The notes under the pieces are model-generated. The model was not told the DNA's origin. It ran no database searches and was given only the letters and a program-made list of their open reading frames with translations. Position numbers and translations under genes: made by a program. A stretch of 64,000 nt of DNA from Aquamicrobium sp. (GTDB lineage: Bacteria; Pseudomonadota; Alphaproteobacteria; Rhizobiales; Rhizobiaceae). The stretch lies in NCBI GenBank assembly GCA_019739225.1, contig JAHHDT010000001.1, forward strand, positions 1-64,000. The letters are read 5' to 3'. This document shows, in pieces, positions 9,879-17,985 of this stretch. The stretch's first letter is position 1; each line of letters begins with the position of its first letter.

Positions 9879-11189
9879 ATGGCAGACTTATTCGAGTCCG
9901 AGACACTGCGCTCCGAGCCGCCGGGCCGGCCGCTGGCCGATCGGCTGCGACCGAAGACGCTTTCGCTCGTCGTCGGGCAGGAGCATCTGACCGGGACCGA
10001 CGGCGCGCTGACGCGCATGATCCGTTCGGGCTCGCTCGGATCGATGATCTTCTGGGGACCGCCCGGCACCGGCAAGACCACGGTCGCGCGTCTGCTGGCC
10101 GGGGAGACCGGTCTGGCATTCGAGCAGATTTCGGCGATCTTCTCCGGCGTGGCCGATCTGAAGAAGGTTTTCGAGACGGCTCGCATGCGCCGGGCTGACG
10201 GCCGTCAGACCCTGCTCTTCGTCGACGAGATCCACCGCTTCAACCGCGCCCAGCAGGATAGCTTCCTGCCTGTGATGGAAGACGGAACCGTCATTCTCGT
10301 TGGCGCGACCACCGAGAACCCGTCCTTCGAACTGAATGCCGCCCTTTTGTCGCGTGCGCGTGTCCTGACCTTTCGGTCGCTGGAGCCGGAGAGCATTGGC
10401 GCGCTGCTCGAACGCGCGGAGGCCGAGGAAGGCCGGCCGCTGCCGCTTGACGATGAAGCTCGGGCGGTTCTCATCCGCATGGCCGACGGCGACGGACGTG
10501 CATCCCTGACATTGGCGGAGGAGGCCTGGCGTGCGGCGGGGGAGGGCGAAGTCTTCGACGCCGAGGGGCTGCAACGCATCGTCCAGCGCCGCGCACCGAT
10601 CTACGACAAGAGCCAGGACGGCCACTACAATCTGATCTCCGCCCTGCACAAGGCCGTGCGCGGCTCCGATCCCGATGCGGCGCTCTACTATCTGGCGCGC
10701 ATGTTCGACGCGGGCGAGGACCCGCTCTATCTCGGTCGTCGCATGGTTCGCATGGCCTCCGAGGACATCGGCATGGCCGATCCGCAGGCGCTCGTGATCG
10801 CTAACGCGGCCAAGGACGCCTACGACTATCTGGGCTCGCCGGAGGGCGAACTGGCACTGGCCCAGGCCTGCGTCTATCTCGCCACCGCGCCGAAATCGAA
10901 CGCGCTCTACACCGCTTTCAAGTCGGCCATGCGCACCGCCAAGGAGCATGGCTCGCTGGCGCCGCCCAAGCATATTCTCAATGCGCCCACAAAGCTCATG
11001 AAGTCGGAGGGCTACGGCACCGGCTACCGCTACGACCACGACGAACCGGATGCGTTTTCCGGCCAGGACTATTTTCCCGAGGCGCTGGGCCGCCAGAAGT
11101 TCTACGATCCCCCGGATAGAGGCTTCGAGCGCGAGGTCAGAAAGCGGCTGGATTACTGGGCGAAGTTGCGCAAGGAACGCGGCAATTGA
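9879..11189 (+). CDS. rarA: Replication-associated recombination protein A (RarA/MgsA) AAA+ ATPase
   Basis: RarA is a clamp-loader-like ATPase acting at stalled replication forks. The 436-residue product has Walker A FWGPPGTGKTTVARLLAG, Walker B LLFVDEIHRFNRAQQD and sensor-1 GATTENPSFELN. The C-terminal tetramerisation region includes AVRGSDPDAALYYLARMFDAGEDP and the conserved GYRYDHDEPDAFSGQDYFPE. The length is typical. Only six bases separate it from the upstream protease gene, an arrangement that suggests co-transcription. Confidence 0.95.
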   Translation: MADLFESETLRSEPPGRPLADRLRPKTLSLVVGQEHLTGTDGALTRMIRSGSLGSMIFWGPPGTGKTTVARLLAGETGLAFEQISAIFSGVADLKKVFETARMRRADGRQTLLFVDEIHRFNRAQQDSFLPVMEDGTVILVGATTENPSFELNAALLSRARVLTFRSLEPESIGALLERAEAEEGRPLPLDDEARAVLIRMADGDGRASLTLAEEAWRAAGEGEVFDAEGLQRIVQRRAPIYDKSQDGHYNLISALHKAVRGSDPDAALYYLARMFDAGEDPLYLGRRMVRMASEDIGMADPQALVIANAAKDAYDYLGSPEGELALAQACVYLATAPKSNALYTAFKSAMRTAKEHGSLAPPKHILNAPTKLMKSEGYGTGYRYDHDEPDAFSGQDYFPEALGRQKFYDPPDRGFEREVRKRLDYWAKLRKERGN

Positions 11190-11193
11190 TTCA

Positions 11194-11327
11194 GTGTGTC
11201 CTTCGAGGCTCTCTTCGCTCGCACCTCAGGATGAGGAAGGTTGGTTCTCGAAACCACCGCACTGTTGGCTGGATGCACAACATCCCTCATCGTGAGGTGG
11301 GAGTAAAGCGAGCCTCTAAGGACGCAC
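11194..11327. repeat. Long imperfect inverted repeat, probably a dispersed intergenic element
   Basis: Two 43-base arms (11194-11236 and 11285-11327) are inverted complements with a few mismatches, and both contain a CGAGGCTC-like and a CACCTCA core. They fill the rarA-fluC gap. Similar palindromes ending in CCTCAGGATGAGG are common between genes in rhizobia; that comparison is from memory. No other copy is seen in this window. Confidence 0.75.
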
Positions 11328-11376
11328 GAAGACGACCGGCCGCATCTCTGAACTATTCCGGTTTCAGGAGACGTTG

Positions 11377-11754
11377 ATGTACCATCTTGTCCTCGTTGCG
11401 GCTGGCGGCGCCGTTGGGGCGGGGCTGCGCCACCTCGTGAACCTTGCCACGCTGCGCCTGTTCGGATCCGCCTTTCCCTGGGGCACGTTGACCGTCAACG
11501 TGGTTGGCAGCCTGGCCATGGGGCTGTTCATGGCCTGGCTGGTGCGCCGCACAGGCAGTTCGGCGGAACTCAGGCTGCTGGTGGCGACCGGATTGTTCGG
11601 CGGGTTTACCACGTTTTCGGCCTTTTCGCTCGATTTTGCCGTGCTTTACGAACGCGGCGCGCTCATGCAGGCGTTTTCTTATGTAGCCGCCAGCGTGTTG
11701 CTCTCGATCGGCGCGCTGTTTGTCGGATTGTGGGTCGCGCGAAACCTCGCCTGA
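11377..11754 (+). CDS. crcB: Fluoride ion channel CrcB/FluC
   Basis: Fluc proteins are small dual-topology membrane channels that export fluoride. The 125-residue product has four hydrophobic segments and the family motifs GAGLRHLVN, the GTLTVNVVGS segment (residues about 44-53, with the conserved Asn) and GLFGGFTTFSAFSLD. ATG 11377 has AGGAG nine bases upstream; the overlapping TTG at 11374 is less likely. It sits 37 bp before rluC. No fluoride riboswitch can be recognised upstream; that space is taken by a long inverted repeat. Confidence 0.94.
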   Translation: MYHLVLVAAGGAVGAGLRHLVNLATLRLFGSAFPWGTLTVNVVGSLAMGLFMAWLVRRTGSSAELRLLVATGLFGGFTTFSAFSLDFAVLYERGALMQAFSYVAASVLLSIGALFVGLWVARNLA

Positions 11755-11791
11755 TGCTATCTGGCGCACGCGACACAGAGATTGGCGAAGA

Positions 11792-12778
11792 ATGGCAGGC
11801 GTAGAGCAGATAACGGTTGAAGCCGGCGAAGCGGGCATGCGGCTCGACCGCTGGTTCAAGACCCATTTCCCCGGCCTTGGCTTCGGTCATTTGCAGAAGC
11901 TGCTGCGCTCCGGCCAGGTGCGCGTCGACGGCGGCCGCGCCAAGGCCGATACGCGCGTCGAGCCGGGGCAGGTGATCCGCATTCCGCCGCTCGGCGTCGA
12001 TCGCAAGGGCAGCGAGCCGCTGACGGCGCGCACGATGCGCGGTCAGGACGACGGCGCCGTGCTATCGAAGATGATGCTCTACGAGGACCCCGCCGTCTTC
12101 GTCTTCAACAAGCCGTCCGGCCTCGCCGTGCAGGGCGGATCGGGCGTCAATCGCCATGTCGACGACATGCTGGAAGCCTTCCGCAGCAAGAAGGGCGAGA
12201 AGCCGCGTCTTGTCCACCGCCTCGACCGCGATACGTCGGGCGTCTTGGTCGTTGCCCGCACGCGTCTTGCCGCGATGAAGCTGGCCGAAGCTTTCCGCGG
12301 CCGCGACGCCAAGAAGACCTACTGGGCGCTCGTCAAGGGTGTGCCGAAGAAGCGCGAGGACAAGATTTCGACCTGGCTGGTGAAGGAGCAGACGCTCGAC
12401 GGCGACCGGATGCGCGTTGCCCGCCACGGCGAGCCGGGTGCGGACCATGCCGTGTCCTACTATCGGGTGATCGAGCAGGCGGGACAAACTCTTTCCTGGC
12501 TCGAGATGGAGCCGTACACCGGCCGTACGCACCAGCTTCGCGTCCACGCCGCATATATCGACTGCCCGATCATCGGTGACCCGAAATATTTTGAGGCCGA
12601 TCAGAACTGGGAATTTCCAGGCGGTTTGCAGAACCGCCTGCACCTGCATGCGCGCCGCATCGTGATACCGCATCCCAATGGCGGGGTGATCGACGTCACC
12701 GCGCCGATCCCGCCGCATATGCGCCAGAGCTGGAACCTTCTCGGCTTTGACGAGCAGAGCGCCGGGGAAAACGGGTGA
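11792..12778 (+). CDS. rluC: Large-subunit rRNA pseudouridine synthase, RluC/RluD family
   Basis: These enzymes isomerise uridines in 23S rRNA. The 328-residue protein has an N-terminal S4 RNA-binding domain (MRLDRWFKTHFPGLGFGHLQKLLRSGQVRVDG) and a catalytic domain with the signature PRLVHRLDRDTSGVLVVAR, which holds the nucleophilic Asp, and GRTHQLRVHAAY. ATG 11792 fits the S4 domain start. The final four bases (GTGA) overlap the next gene's GTG start. RluC rather than RluD or RluB specificity is a family-level guess. Confidence 0.92.
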   Translation: MAGVEQITVEAGEAGMRLDRWFKTHFPGLGFGHLQKLLRSGQVRVDGGRAKADTRVEPGQVIRIPPLGVDRKGSEPLTARTMRGQDDGAVLSKMMLYEDPAVFVFNKPSGLAVQGGSGVNRHVDDMLEAFRSKKGEKPRLVHRLDRDTSGVLVVARTRLAAMKLAEAFRGRDAKKTYWALVKGVPKKREDKISTWLVKEQTLDGDRMRVARHGEPGADHAVSYYRVIEQAGQTLSWLEMEPYTGRTHQLRVHAAYIDCPIIGDPKYFEADQNWEFPGGLQNRLHLHARRIVIPHPNGGVIDVTAPIPPHMRQSWNLLGFDEQSAGENG

Positions 12779-13695
12779 GCAACGCGCCTGCCGCAACGTT
12801 TGCGAGACCCGCGATCGACGGTTTCGCCGCCGCGCTGATGATCGGCTTGACCTTCTCATGGGGCTTCAACCAGGTCGCGGTGAAGTTTTCCAACGCCGGC
12901 TACAATCCAATATTCGCCGCGCTCCTGCGCTCGGCCATCGCGTGCGTGCTGGTATGGCTATGGTGCCGCTACCGACGTATCCCCTTGTTCGAGCGCGATG
13001 GTACGTTCTGGCCCGGCATCGCAGTGGGCGTGCTCTTCGGCGCCGAGTTCGCGCTGATCTTCCTCGGGCTCGATTACACGAGTGCTGCCCGGGCCACGCT
13101 GATGGTCAACACCATGCCTTTCTGGGTGCTGATCGGCGGCCATTTCCTGCTCGGCGAACGCATCACGATGCAGAAGTTCTGTGGTCTTGCGCTGGCCTTT
13201 GGCGGTGTTGCGCTGGTGTTTTCAGACAAGCTCAGCCTGCCTGGCCCCGAGGCGCTTCGCGGCGATCTCATGTGCCTGGCCGGTGGCGTCCTGTGGGCCG
13301 CGACCACGCTGGTCATCAAGGGCTCGAAGCTTTCGGTCGCGAGCGCCGAGAAGACCCTGCTTTATCAGCTTATCGTATCGGCGTTCTTCCTCGTGCCCTT
13401 CGTGCCTCTGGCGGGGCCGCTCCTGCGCGACGTGACGCCGCTGGCCACCGGCGCACTGCTGTTCCAGGCGGTCTATGTCGTCGCCTTCACCTATCTGCTG
13501 TGGTTCTGGCTGATGCGGCGTTATCCCGCGTCCGGTTTGTCCAGCTTCGCCTTCCTGACGCCTGCTTTTGGCGTTCTTTGCGCGGGTCTGGTGTTGAACG
13601 AGCCGCTGTCGATGCGCATCTTTGCGGCATTGATCCTGATTGCGGTCGGCCTGCTGCTCGTCAACCGGCCGCTAAGGCGCACACTGCCGGGCTGA
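12775..13695 (+). CDS. EamA-family DMT transporter
   Basis: Drug/metabolite transporters of the EamA type have ten membrane helices in two EamA repeats and export diverse small molecules; the substrate here cannot be read from sequence. The 306-residue product has repeat one from GLTFSWGFNQVAVKFS to LVFSDKLSL, and repeat two from LMCLAGGVLWAATTLVIKG to the C-terminus, which ends LLLVNRPLRR. It starts with GTG in a GTGA overlap with the rluC stop, so translation is probably coupled. A second, distinct EamA protein lies at 50224-51183. Confidence 0.9.
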   Translation: MSNAPAATFARPAIDGFAAALMIGLTFSWGFNQVAVKFSNAGYNPIFAALLRSAIACVLVWLWCRYRRIPLFERDGTFWPGIAVGVLFGAEFALIFLGLDYTSAARATLMVNTMPFWVLIGGHFLLGERITMQKFCGLALAFGGVALVFSDKLSLPGPEALRGDLMCLAGGVLWAATTLVIKGSKLSVASAEKTLLYQLIVSAFFLVPFVPLAGPLLRDVTPLATGALLFQAVYVVAFTYLLWFWLMRRYPASGLSSFAFLTPAFGVLCAGLVLNEPLSMRIFAALILIAVGLLLVNRPLRRTLPG

Positions 13696-13723
13696 ACCCG
13701 GACTGAAACTCGAAGGATTTACG

Positions 13724-14515
13724 ATGCGCGATCTGCTCGGCGATCTCGATAGCGGCAATCACCTGTCCGATCCGGACCCCGTGCGCCGCGCACAGATCCA
13801 GATGCGGCAGCCTCTGCCGAAACGCTTCTACAAGCTGGCCGAGGTGGCCGAAGTGCCTGAGGGCTTTGCCGTGCGCCTCGACGGCAAGCCGGTGCGCACG
13901 CCCGGCAAGGCGGTGCTGGCCCTGTCAACCGCGCCGGCTGCCGAACTTGTCGCCGGCGAGTTTTCCGCCCAGGGCGAAACTATCGATCCCGTCTCGATGC
14001 CGATCCTGCGGCTGGCAAACACGGCCATCGATGGCGTGGCAAACGAAATGCAGGCGGTTCTGGAAGACGTGATGCGTTTTTCCTCGTCCGACCTGCTCTG
14101 CTACCGGGCGGATGCGCCGGAGCGGCTGATCGAAAGGCAGGCCGAGCTTTGGGACCCGGTACTCGACTGGGCGCAGGCCACGCTCGGTGCCCGCTTCTTC
14201 CTGGCCGAAGGTGTCATGCACGTCGAGCAGCCGCGTGAATCGGTTGCCGCGGTCGGCCTCTGGCTGCGCCAGAGAGCGGAGCCGTTCCGGCTGTCCGCGA
14301 TCCATCTGATGACGACGCTGACGGGGTCGGCACTTCTGGCGCTTGCGGTCGAGGCCCGGATGCTGGAACCGGATGCCGCCTGGGCCGCGGCCCACGTGGA
14401 CGAGGACTGGAACATCGCCCAGTGGGGCGAGGATGCGGAAGCCGCCGAGCGCCGCAAGGCGCGCCGGCGCGACTTCGACGCCGCGGTGGCGCTGCTGCGA
14501 GCGCTCGACGACTGA
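13724..14515 (+). CDS. ATP12-family F1-ATPase assembly chaperone
   Basis: ATP12 proteins bind free F1 alpha subunit and prevent aggregation during ATP synthase assembly. In bacteria the family is concentrated in alphaproteobacteria, in line with mitochondrial ancestry. The 263-residue product has PKRFYKLAEVAEVPEGFAVRLDGKPVRTP at residues about 31-60, the central VSMPILRLANTAID and RFSSSDLLCYRAD, and a C-terminal DEDWNIAQWGEDAEAAERRKARRRDF helix. All are typical of the family. It is the last gene of this plus-strand run and converges with the minus-strand symporter group. Confidence 0.93.
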   Translation: MRDLLGDLDSGNHLSDPDPVRRAQIQMRQPLPKRFYKLAEVAEVPEGFAVRLDGKPVRTPGKAVLALSTAPAAELVAGEFSAQGETIDPVSMPILRLANTAIDGVANEMQAVLEDVMRFSSSDLLCYRADAPERLIERQAELWDPVLDWAQATLGARFFLAEGVMHVEQPRESVAAVGLWLRQRAEPFRLSAIHLMTTLTGSALLALAVEARMLEPDAAWAAAHVDEDWNIAQWGEDAEAAERRKARRRDFDAAVALLRALDD

Positions 14516-14543
14516 TAGTCAGCTCCCCGCACTCAGATAACCA

Positions 14544-14903
14544 TCACCATCGGCCGAAGAGCTCGTAGAGCCCCTGGGCGACGTCGCTTTCCAGCGGAAA
14601 CGACAGCATGCCCATGACGGAATAGCCGAGCAGCCAGGGCATCAGGTAGAAGCGGATCATGTAGAAGAACCAGGCGACGAAGAGCGGCACCAGCGGCTCG
14701 ATCAGGAAGCCTGGAATGATCGGCCGAAAGACCGCGATGATCGGGTTGGTCGCCCGTACGAAGAACCGCATGAAGAAGAAGTCGGAATCCTCGGCCAGGA
14801 ATATGTTCATCGCGGCGCGGCCGATGAGCGTCCACATCACCAGGCCCAGCACATAGTCGAGCACGATCACCCAGAGCGGGTGGACGAAAATCAGGTCTTC
14901 CAC
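14544..14903 (-). CDS. Small integral membrane protein, YggT-like
   Basis: The product has about 119 residues and two or three hydrophobic helices: WVIVLDYVLGLVMWTLIG, and the region from FRPIIPGFLIEPLVPLFVAW to FYLMPWLLGYSVMG. The proline-rich inter-helix part recalls YggT-family proteins, but the match is loose. GTG 14903 was chosen because GGGAGG lies seven bases upstream; an in-frame GTG at 14918 is part of that same site. It follows the sodium:solute symporter in the same orientation by 64 bp, so it may be the last gene of that operon. Function unknown. Confidence 0.65.
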   Translation of the reverse strand: MEDLIFVHPLWVIVLDYVLGLVMWTLIGRAAMNIFLAEDSDFFFMRFFVRATNPIIAVFRPIIPGFLIEPLVPLFVAWFFYMIRFYLMPWLLGYSVMGMLSFPLESDVAQGLYELFGRW

Positions 14904-14967
14904 GCATTTGCCTCCCACGTGAAAGGGGCGGACCGAAGCCCGCCCCCTTTGTCTGCATTAGTCCCAA

Positions 14968-16785
14968 TCAGTGATGGGAAGCAAGGATCGGCTTGCCGCT
15001 CGGGATACGGACTTCGTCGACCATATCCTGAATTTCCTTGCTGGGCGCCGGCGTGAGCAGGCTCACGACGACCATGCACACCAGGCTGACCGGCATGCCG
15101 ATGATGCCGAAGCGGAGATGGTCGATGCCCCACCAGGGCTCCATCAGGCCGTTATAGACCATGTAGAGGTACCAGGAGCCGGCAACGAAACCGCCGATCA
15201 TGCCTGCGATCGCGCCTGCCGTGTTGGCGCGTTTCCACCAAACGCCGAGCACCAGCGGGAAGAACAGGCCTGAACAGGCGAAGTCGAATGCCCAGGCCAC
15301 CGCACCAAGGATGCCAGTCAGTTTGAGTGACGCCACCACCGCGCCAGCCGCACCGATGAAGAGCAGCAGGATGCGCGCGACGATAAGGCGCCGCGCGGTG
15401 TCCGCCTTCGGGTCGATGATCTTGTAGTAGAGATCGTGCGACAGTGCGTTGGCGATCGCGAGCAGCAGTCCGTCTGCCGTCGACATGGCGGCGGCAAGAC
15501 CACCGGCAGCCACCAGGCCGGATATGACGTAAGGCAGGCCAGCGATTTCCGGTGTTGCGAGCACGACGATGTCGGGCCGCATGAAGAACTCGTTGAGCTG
15601 CAATATGCCGTCACCGTTCTGGTCGGCCACTGCCAGCATCCCCACCGAGCTCCAGTGCTTGATCCACTCGAGATTGGCGACCTCCTCGAACGACTTGCCG
15701 ATGATCGACGTCGCCAGGTTCGGATCGAGAAGCTGCAGCTTGGTCAGCGTCGCAAGCGCGGGCGCCGAGAAGTAGAGCAGGAAGATGAAGGTGAGCGACC
15801 AACCAACCGAACGGCGAGCCGAACGGACGGAAGGCGTGGTGAAGTAGCGCATCAGGATGTGTGGCAGCGAGGCCGTGCCGGCCATCATGCAGATGGCGAG
15901 CGAAACCATCGCCCAGCCCTTGCCTGTCGGCTCGTTTTGCGGTGTCGTCAGGACCGATACGCCGGGAATGGCTTCAGCCGCTGGCGCTAGGCCGTACATC
16001 GCTTCAAGCTCGGCGATTCTCCCGATTGCGTCTCCATAGGAGAAGTGCGGGATGATGCCGAAGCCCTGCTTGTTGGACATCCAGATGATCGGAACCAGGT
16101 AGGCGATGATGAGCACGATGTACTGCGCCACCTGCGTCCACGTCACGCCACGCATGCCGCCCAGCATCGAGCAGATGAAGATGCCGGTCAGGCCGAGCCA
16201 AACGCCGAGTTCGAACGGGATTCCCAGCGTCTGCGCGGCGATCGTGCCGGTGGCATCGATCTGCGCCGTCACATAGGTGAACGACGCAACCACGAGCACG
16301 ATGACCGCGCACAGGCGCGCCGTGTTGCCGCCATACCGCGTGCCGATGAAGTCAGGCACCGTGTAGCAACCGAACTTGCGCAGGTAGGGCGCAAGCAGCG
16401 AGTTCACCAGTACGTAGCCGCCCGTCCACCCGACGATGAAGCCGAGATAGGGATAGCCGCCGAAATAGACACCGCCCGCCAGCGCCACGAACGATGCGCC
16501 GGACATCCAGTCCGCCGCCGTCGCCATGCCGTTGTAGAGCGCCGGGACTTCGCGTCCGGCCACGTAATATGCATCGACTTCCGCGGTGCGCGAAAGCCAG
16601 CCGATGACGGCGTAGATGCCGATCGTGAAAAGCAGGAAGCCGATGCCGATCGCCTGGGCGCCCATGCCCATGCGTTCGAGGATCGCCATCAGCGCGAAGA
16701 ATGCCAGGAAACCCAGCGTGTAGAGCGCATAGACCTTTCCGAGATTGTCTATGAAACGCCCGCTTTTTGCTTGTTCGACTGCCAT
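14968..16785 (-). CDS. Sodium:solute symporter (SSS), large subunit, VC_2705-like
   Basis: SSS proteins couple sodium influx to uptake of organic solutes; members paired with a DUF4212 subunit are often linked to acetate or other short carboxylates, which is an inference here. The 605-residue product has about 13 membrane segments, the sodium-site region DWMSGASFVALAGGVYFGGYPY (residues 92-113) and the GGLAAAMSTADGLLLAIANA helix. A hydrophilic insert holds an EF-hand-like loop DQNGDGILQLNE at residues 388-399. It starts 9 bp after the DUF4212 gene and heads toward the YggT-like gene. Neither a promoter nor a terminator is evident. Confidence 0.93.
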   Translation of the reverse strand: MAVEQAKSGRFIDNLGKVYALYTLGFLAFFALMAILERMGMGAQAIGIGFLLFTIGIYAVIGWLSRTAEVDAYYVAGREVPALYNGMATAADWMSGASFVALAGGVYFGGYPYLGFIVGWTGGYVLVNSLLAPYLRKFGCYTVPDFIGTRYGGNTARLCAVIVLVVASFTYVTAQIDATGTIAAQTLGIPFELGVWLGLTGIFICSMLGGMRGVTWTQVAQYIVLIIAYLVPIIWMSNKQGFGIIPHFSYGDAIGRIAELEAMYGLAPAAEAIPGVSVLTTPQNEPTGKGWAMVSLAICMMAGTASLPHILMRYFTTPSVRSARRSVGWSLTFIFLLYFSAPALATLTKLQLLDPNLATSIIGKSFEEVANLEWIKHWSSVGMLAVADQNGDGILQLNEFFMRPDIVVLATPEIAGLPYVISGLVAAGGLAAAMSTADGLLLAIANALSHDLYYKIIDPKADTARRLIVARILLLFIGAAGAVVASLKLTGILGAVAWAFDFACSGLFFPLVLGVWWKRANTAGAIAGMIGGFVAGSWYLYMVYNGLMEPWWGIDHLRFGIIGMPVSLVCMVVVSLLTPAPSKEIQDMVDEVRIPSGKPILASHH

Positions 16786-16794
16786 CGCGCCCTC

Positions 16795-17055
16795 CTACTC
16801 GTCGACGCCGAATTCGTCGTCGATCTGGTCCTGACGGAAATTCTGGATCCAGATGATGGCGACGAAGGCGATGAGCGAACCCTGGACACACATGTAGTAG
16901 CCAAGCGGGAAGCCCAGGAAGGTGATGGAGTTCAATGGGCCGGCCATCCAGGGAATGATGATGGCGAAGATCACCCAGAGGATCATGACCAGCGTATTGA
17001 GATTTCTGGTCTTCTCCCAGTGACGTTCCCTGGCGCCAGCGTCGGTGCTGGACAT
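16795..17055 (-). CDS. DUF4212 sodium/substrate symporter small subunit
   Basis: DUF4212 proteins are two-helix membrane proteins encoded next to VC_2705-type SSS transporters and treated as their small subunit. The 86-residue product has the family's HWEKTRNLN start, helix one (LVMILWVIFAIIIPWM), the FLGFPLGYYMCVQGS signature and helix two, then an acidic C-terminus. ATG 17055 has the AGGGGAGGAAATTCC purine stretch just upstream. Nine bases separate its stop from the symporter start, so the pair is one operon reading away from 17222. Confidence 0.92.
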   Translation of the reverse strand: MSSTDAGARERHWEKTRNLNTLVMILWVIFAIIIPWMAGPLNSITFLGFPLGYYMCVQGSLIAFVAIIWIQNFRQDQIDDEFGVDE

Positions 17056-17221
17056 GGAATTTCCTCCCCTCGATTGTGTGCGGGCAGGATGCCCGCAATC
17101 CTCCACGCCGGGTCTCCGTGGATGGAATCGGCGCTGAACGATGATTACAGACAGTCATCAAACGCGAAAATACTGCTATGGTAGCATTCAGAAGCGCGTC
17201 CGGATCGGTCATCTGGTTCTC

Positions 17222-17893
17222 ATGAACGACTTTGCAAAGCAGATTTCCGAGGCGGTCGGCTGGCTGCGTGACGCGACCTCGAAGCTAACCTTGCGCCGCG
17301 ACCGCGCGCCGATCGGCACGGTCGAGCGCGTCGACCATTTCGTTCGAACCCGCGCCGCGCTGATCACGCAGAAGAAGCTCTACGGCTACCTCAAGGAGCG
17401 CATCGGCACACGCTATCCTAAGATGTTCGACGACGAACTGTTCGCGCAGTCCATCAACGTCGCGAAGATGCATGTCTTCGCCGCGTCGCTGTCCGATATG
17501 ACGATCTATGCGGTTGCCCAGGTCAGCGCGGACGGCCGCCTCGAAGGGGCGGAACGCCGTGAATGGGCTCTGACCTGCTATCACGCCGGACTGGCCGAAA
17601 ATGCAGATCAGATGACCGACGCCCATGATGCTCGGAGCTGGATCGAAGCATTTGTCCAGCGCGTGGATGCGACGCTTTGGGAAAACGTCGCCGTTGGCGG
17701 GCGGGCATTTACGGAGAGCCCGAAGGCGCTCATCAAATGGGCTCCCATCGCCGACGAGTTGAAGATGCGCGACCGCGAAATCGTGGAAAATTCGATCCGT
17801 TTCGCCTGGAACGAGGTAATCCAGGATTTCCGCGCCCGGCTCGATGCCGATGCGGCCGCCGCTGACTGGCGCAGTCGGCATTCCCGGAGCTGA
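17222..17893 (+). CDS. Conserved-looking protein of unknown function
   Basis: I do not recognise this 223-residue protein. It is soluble and mixed alpha-helical with no signal peptide. Notable segments are VERVDHFVRTRAALITQKKLYGYLKERIGTRYPKMF at residues about 40-75 and the C-terminal RDREIVENSIRFAWNEVIQDFRARLD. ATG 17222 is preferred over the ORF start at 17141 because the upstream part looks non-coding. It is divergent from the DUF4212-symporter operon, and the shared 166-bp gap may hold both promoters. It converges on glnA, with a terminator between. The codon use matches its neighbours, so it is probably a genuine gene. Confidence 0.75.
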   Translation: MNDFAKQISEAVGWLRDATSKLTLRRDRAPIGTVERVDHFVRTRAALITQKKLYGYLKERIGTRYPKMFDDELFAQSINVAKMHVFAASLSDMTIYAVAQVSADGRLEGAERREWALTCYHAGLAENADQMTDAHDARSWIEAFVQRVDATLWENVAVGGRAFTESPKALIKWAPIADELKMRDREIVENSIRFAWNEVIQDFRARLDADAAAADWRSRHSRS

Positions 17894-17910
17894 GTTCGCT
17901 ATTCAGCCGC

Positions 17911-17932
17911 AGGCTGCGGGATGCCGCAGCCT
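17911..17932. other. Hairpin next to the glnA terminator
   Basis: AGGCTGCGG and CCGCAGCCT (17911-17919, 17924-17932) form a perfect 9-bp stem with a 4-base loop. On the minus strand it follows the glnA terminator hairpin; on the plus strand it follows the 17893 stop, but A-rich sequence rather than T comes next. Confidence 0.6.
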
Positions 17933-17941
17933 AAAAGAAAA

Positions 17942-17961
17942 CCCCCGGTCGAAACCGGGGG
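17942..17961 (-). terminator. Terminator of glnA, probably bidirectional
   Basis: CCCCCGGT (17942-17949) and ACCGGGGG (17954-17961) make a perfect 8-bp stem with loop CGAA. Read on the minus strand after glnA it is followed by GTTTTCTTTT, a good terminator tail. On the plus strand CTTTGTTTG follows, so it can also end the 17222-17893 gene. Confidence 0.88.
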
Positions 17962-17985
17962 CTTTGTTTGCCGTCGAAGTCTGGA

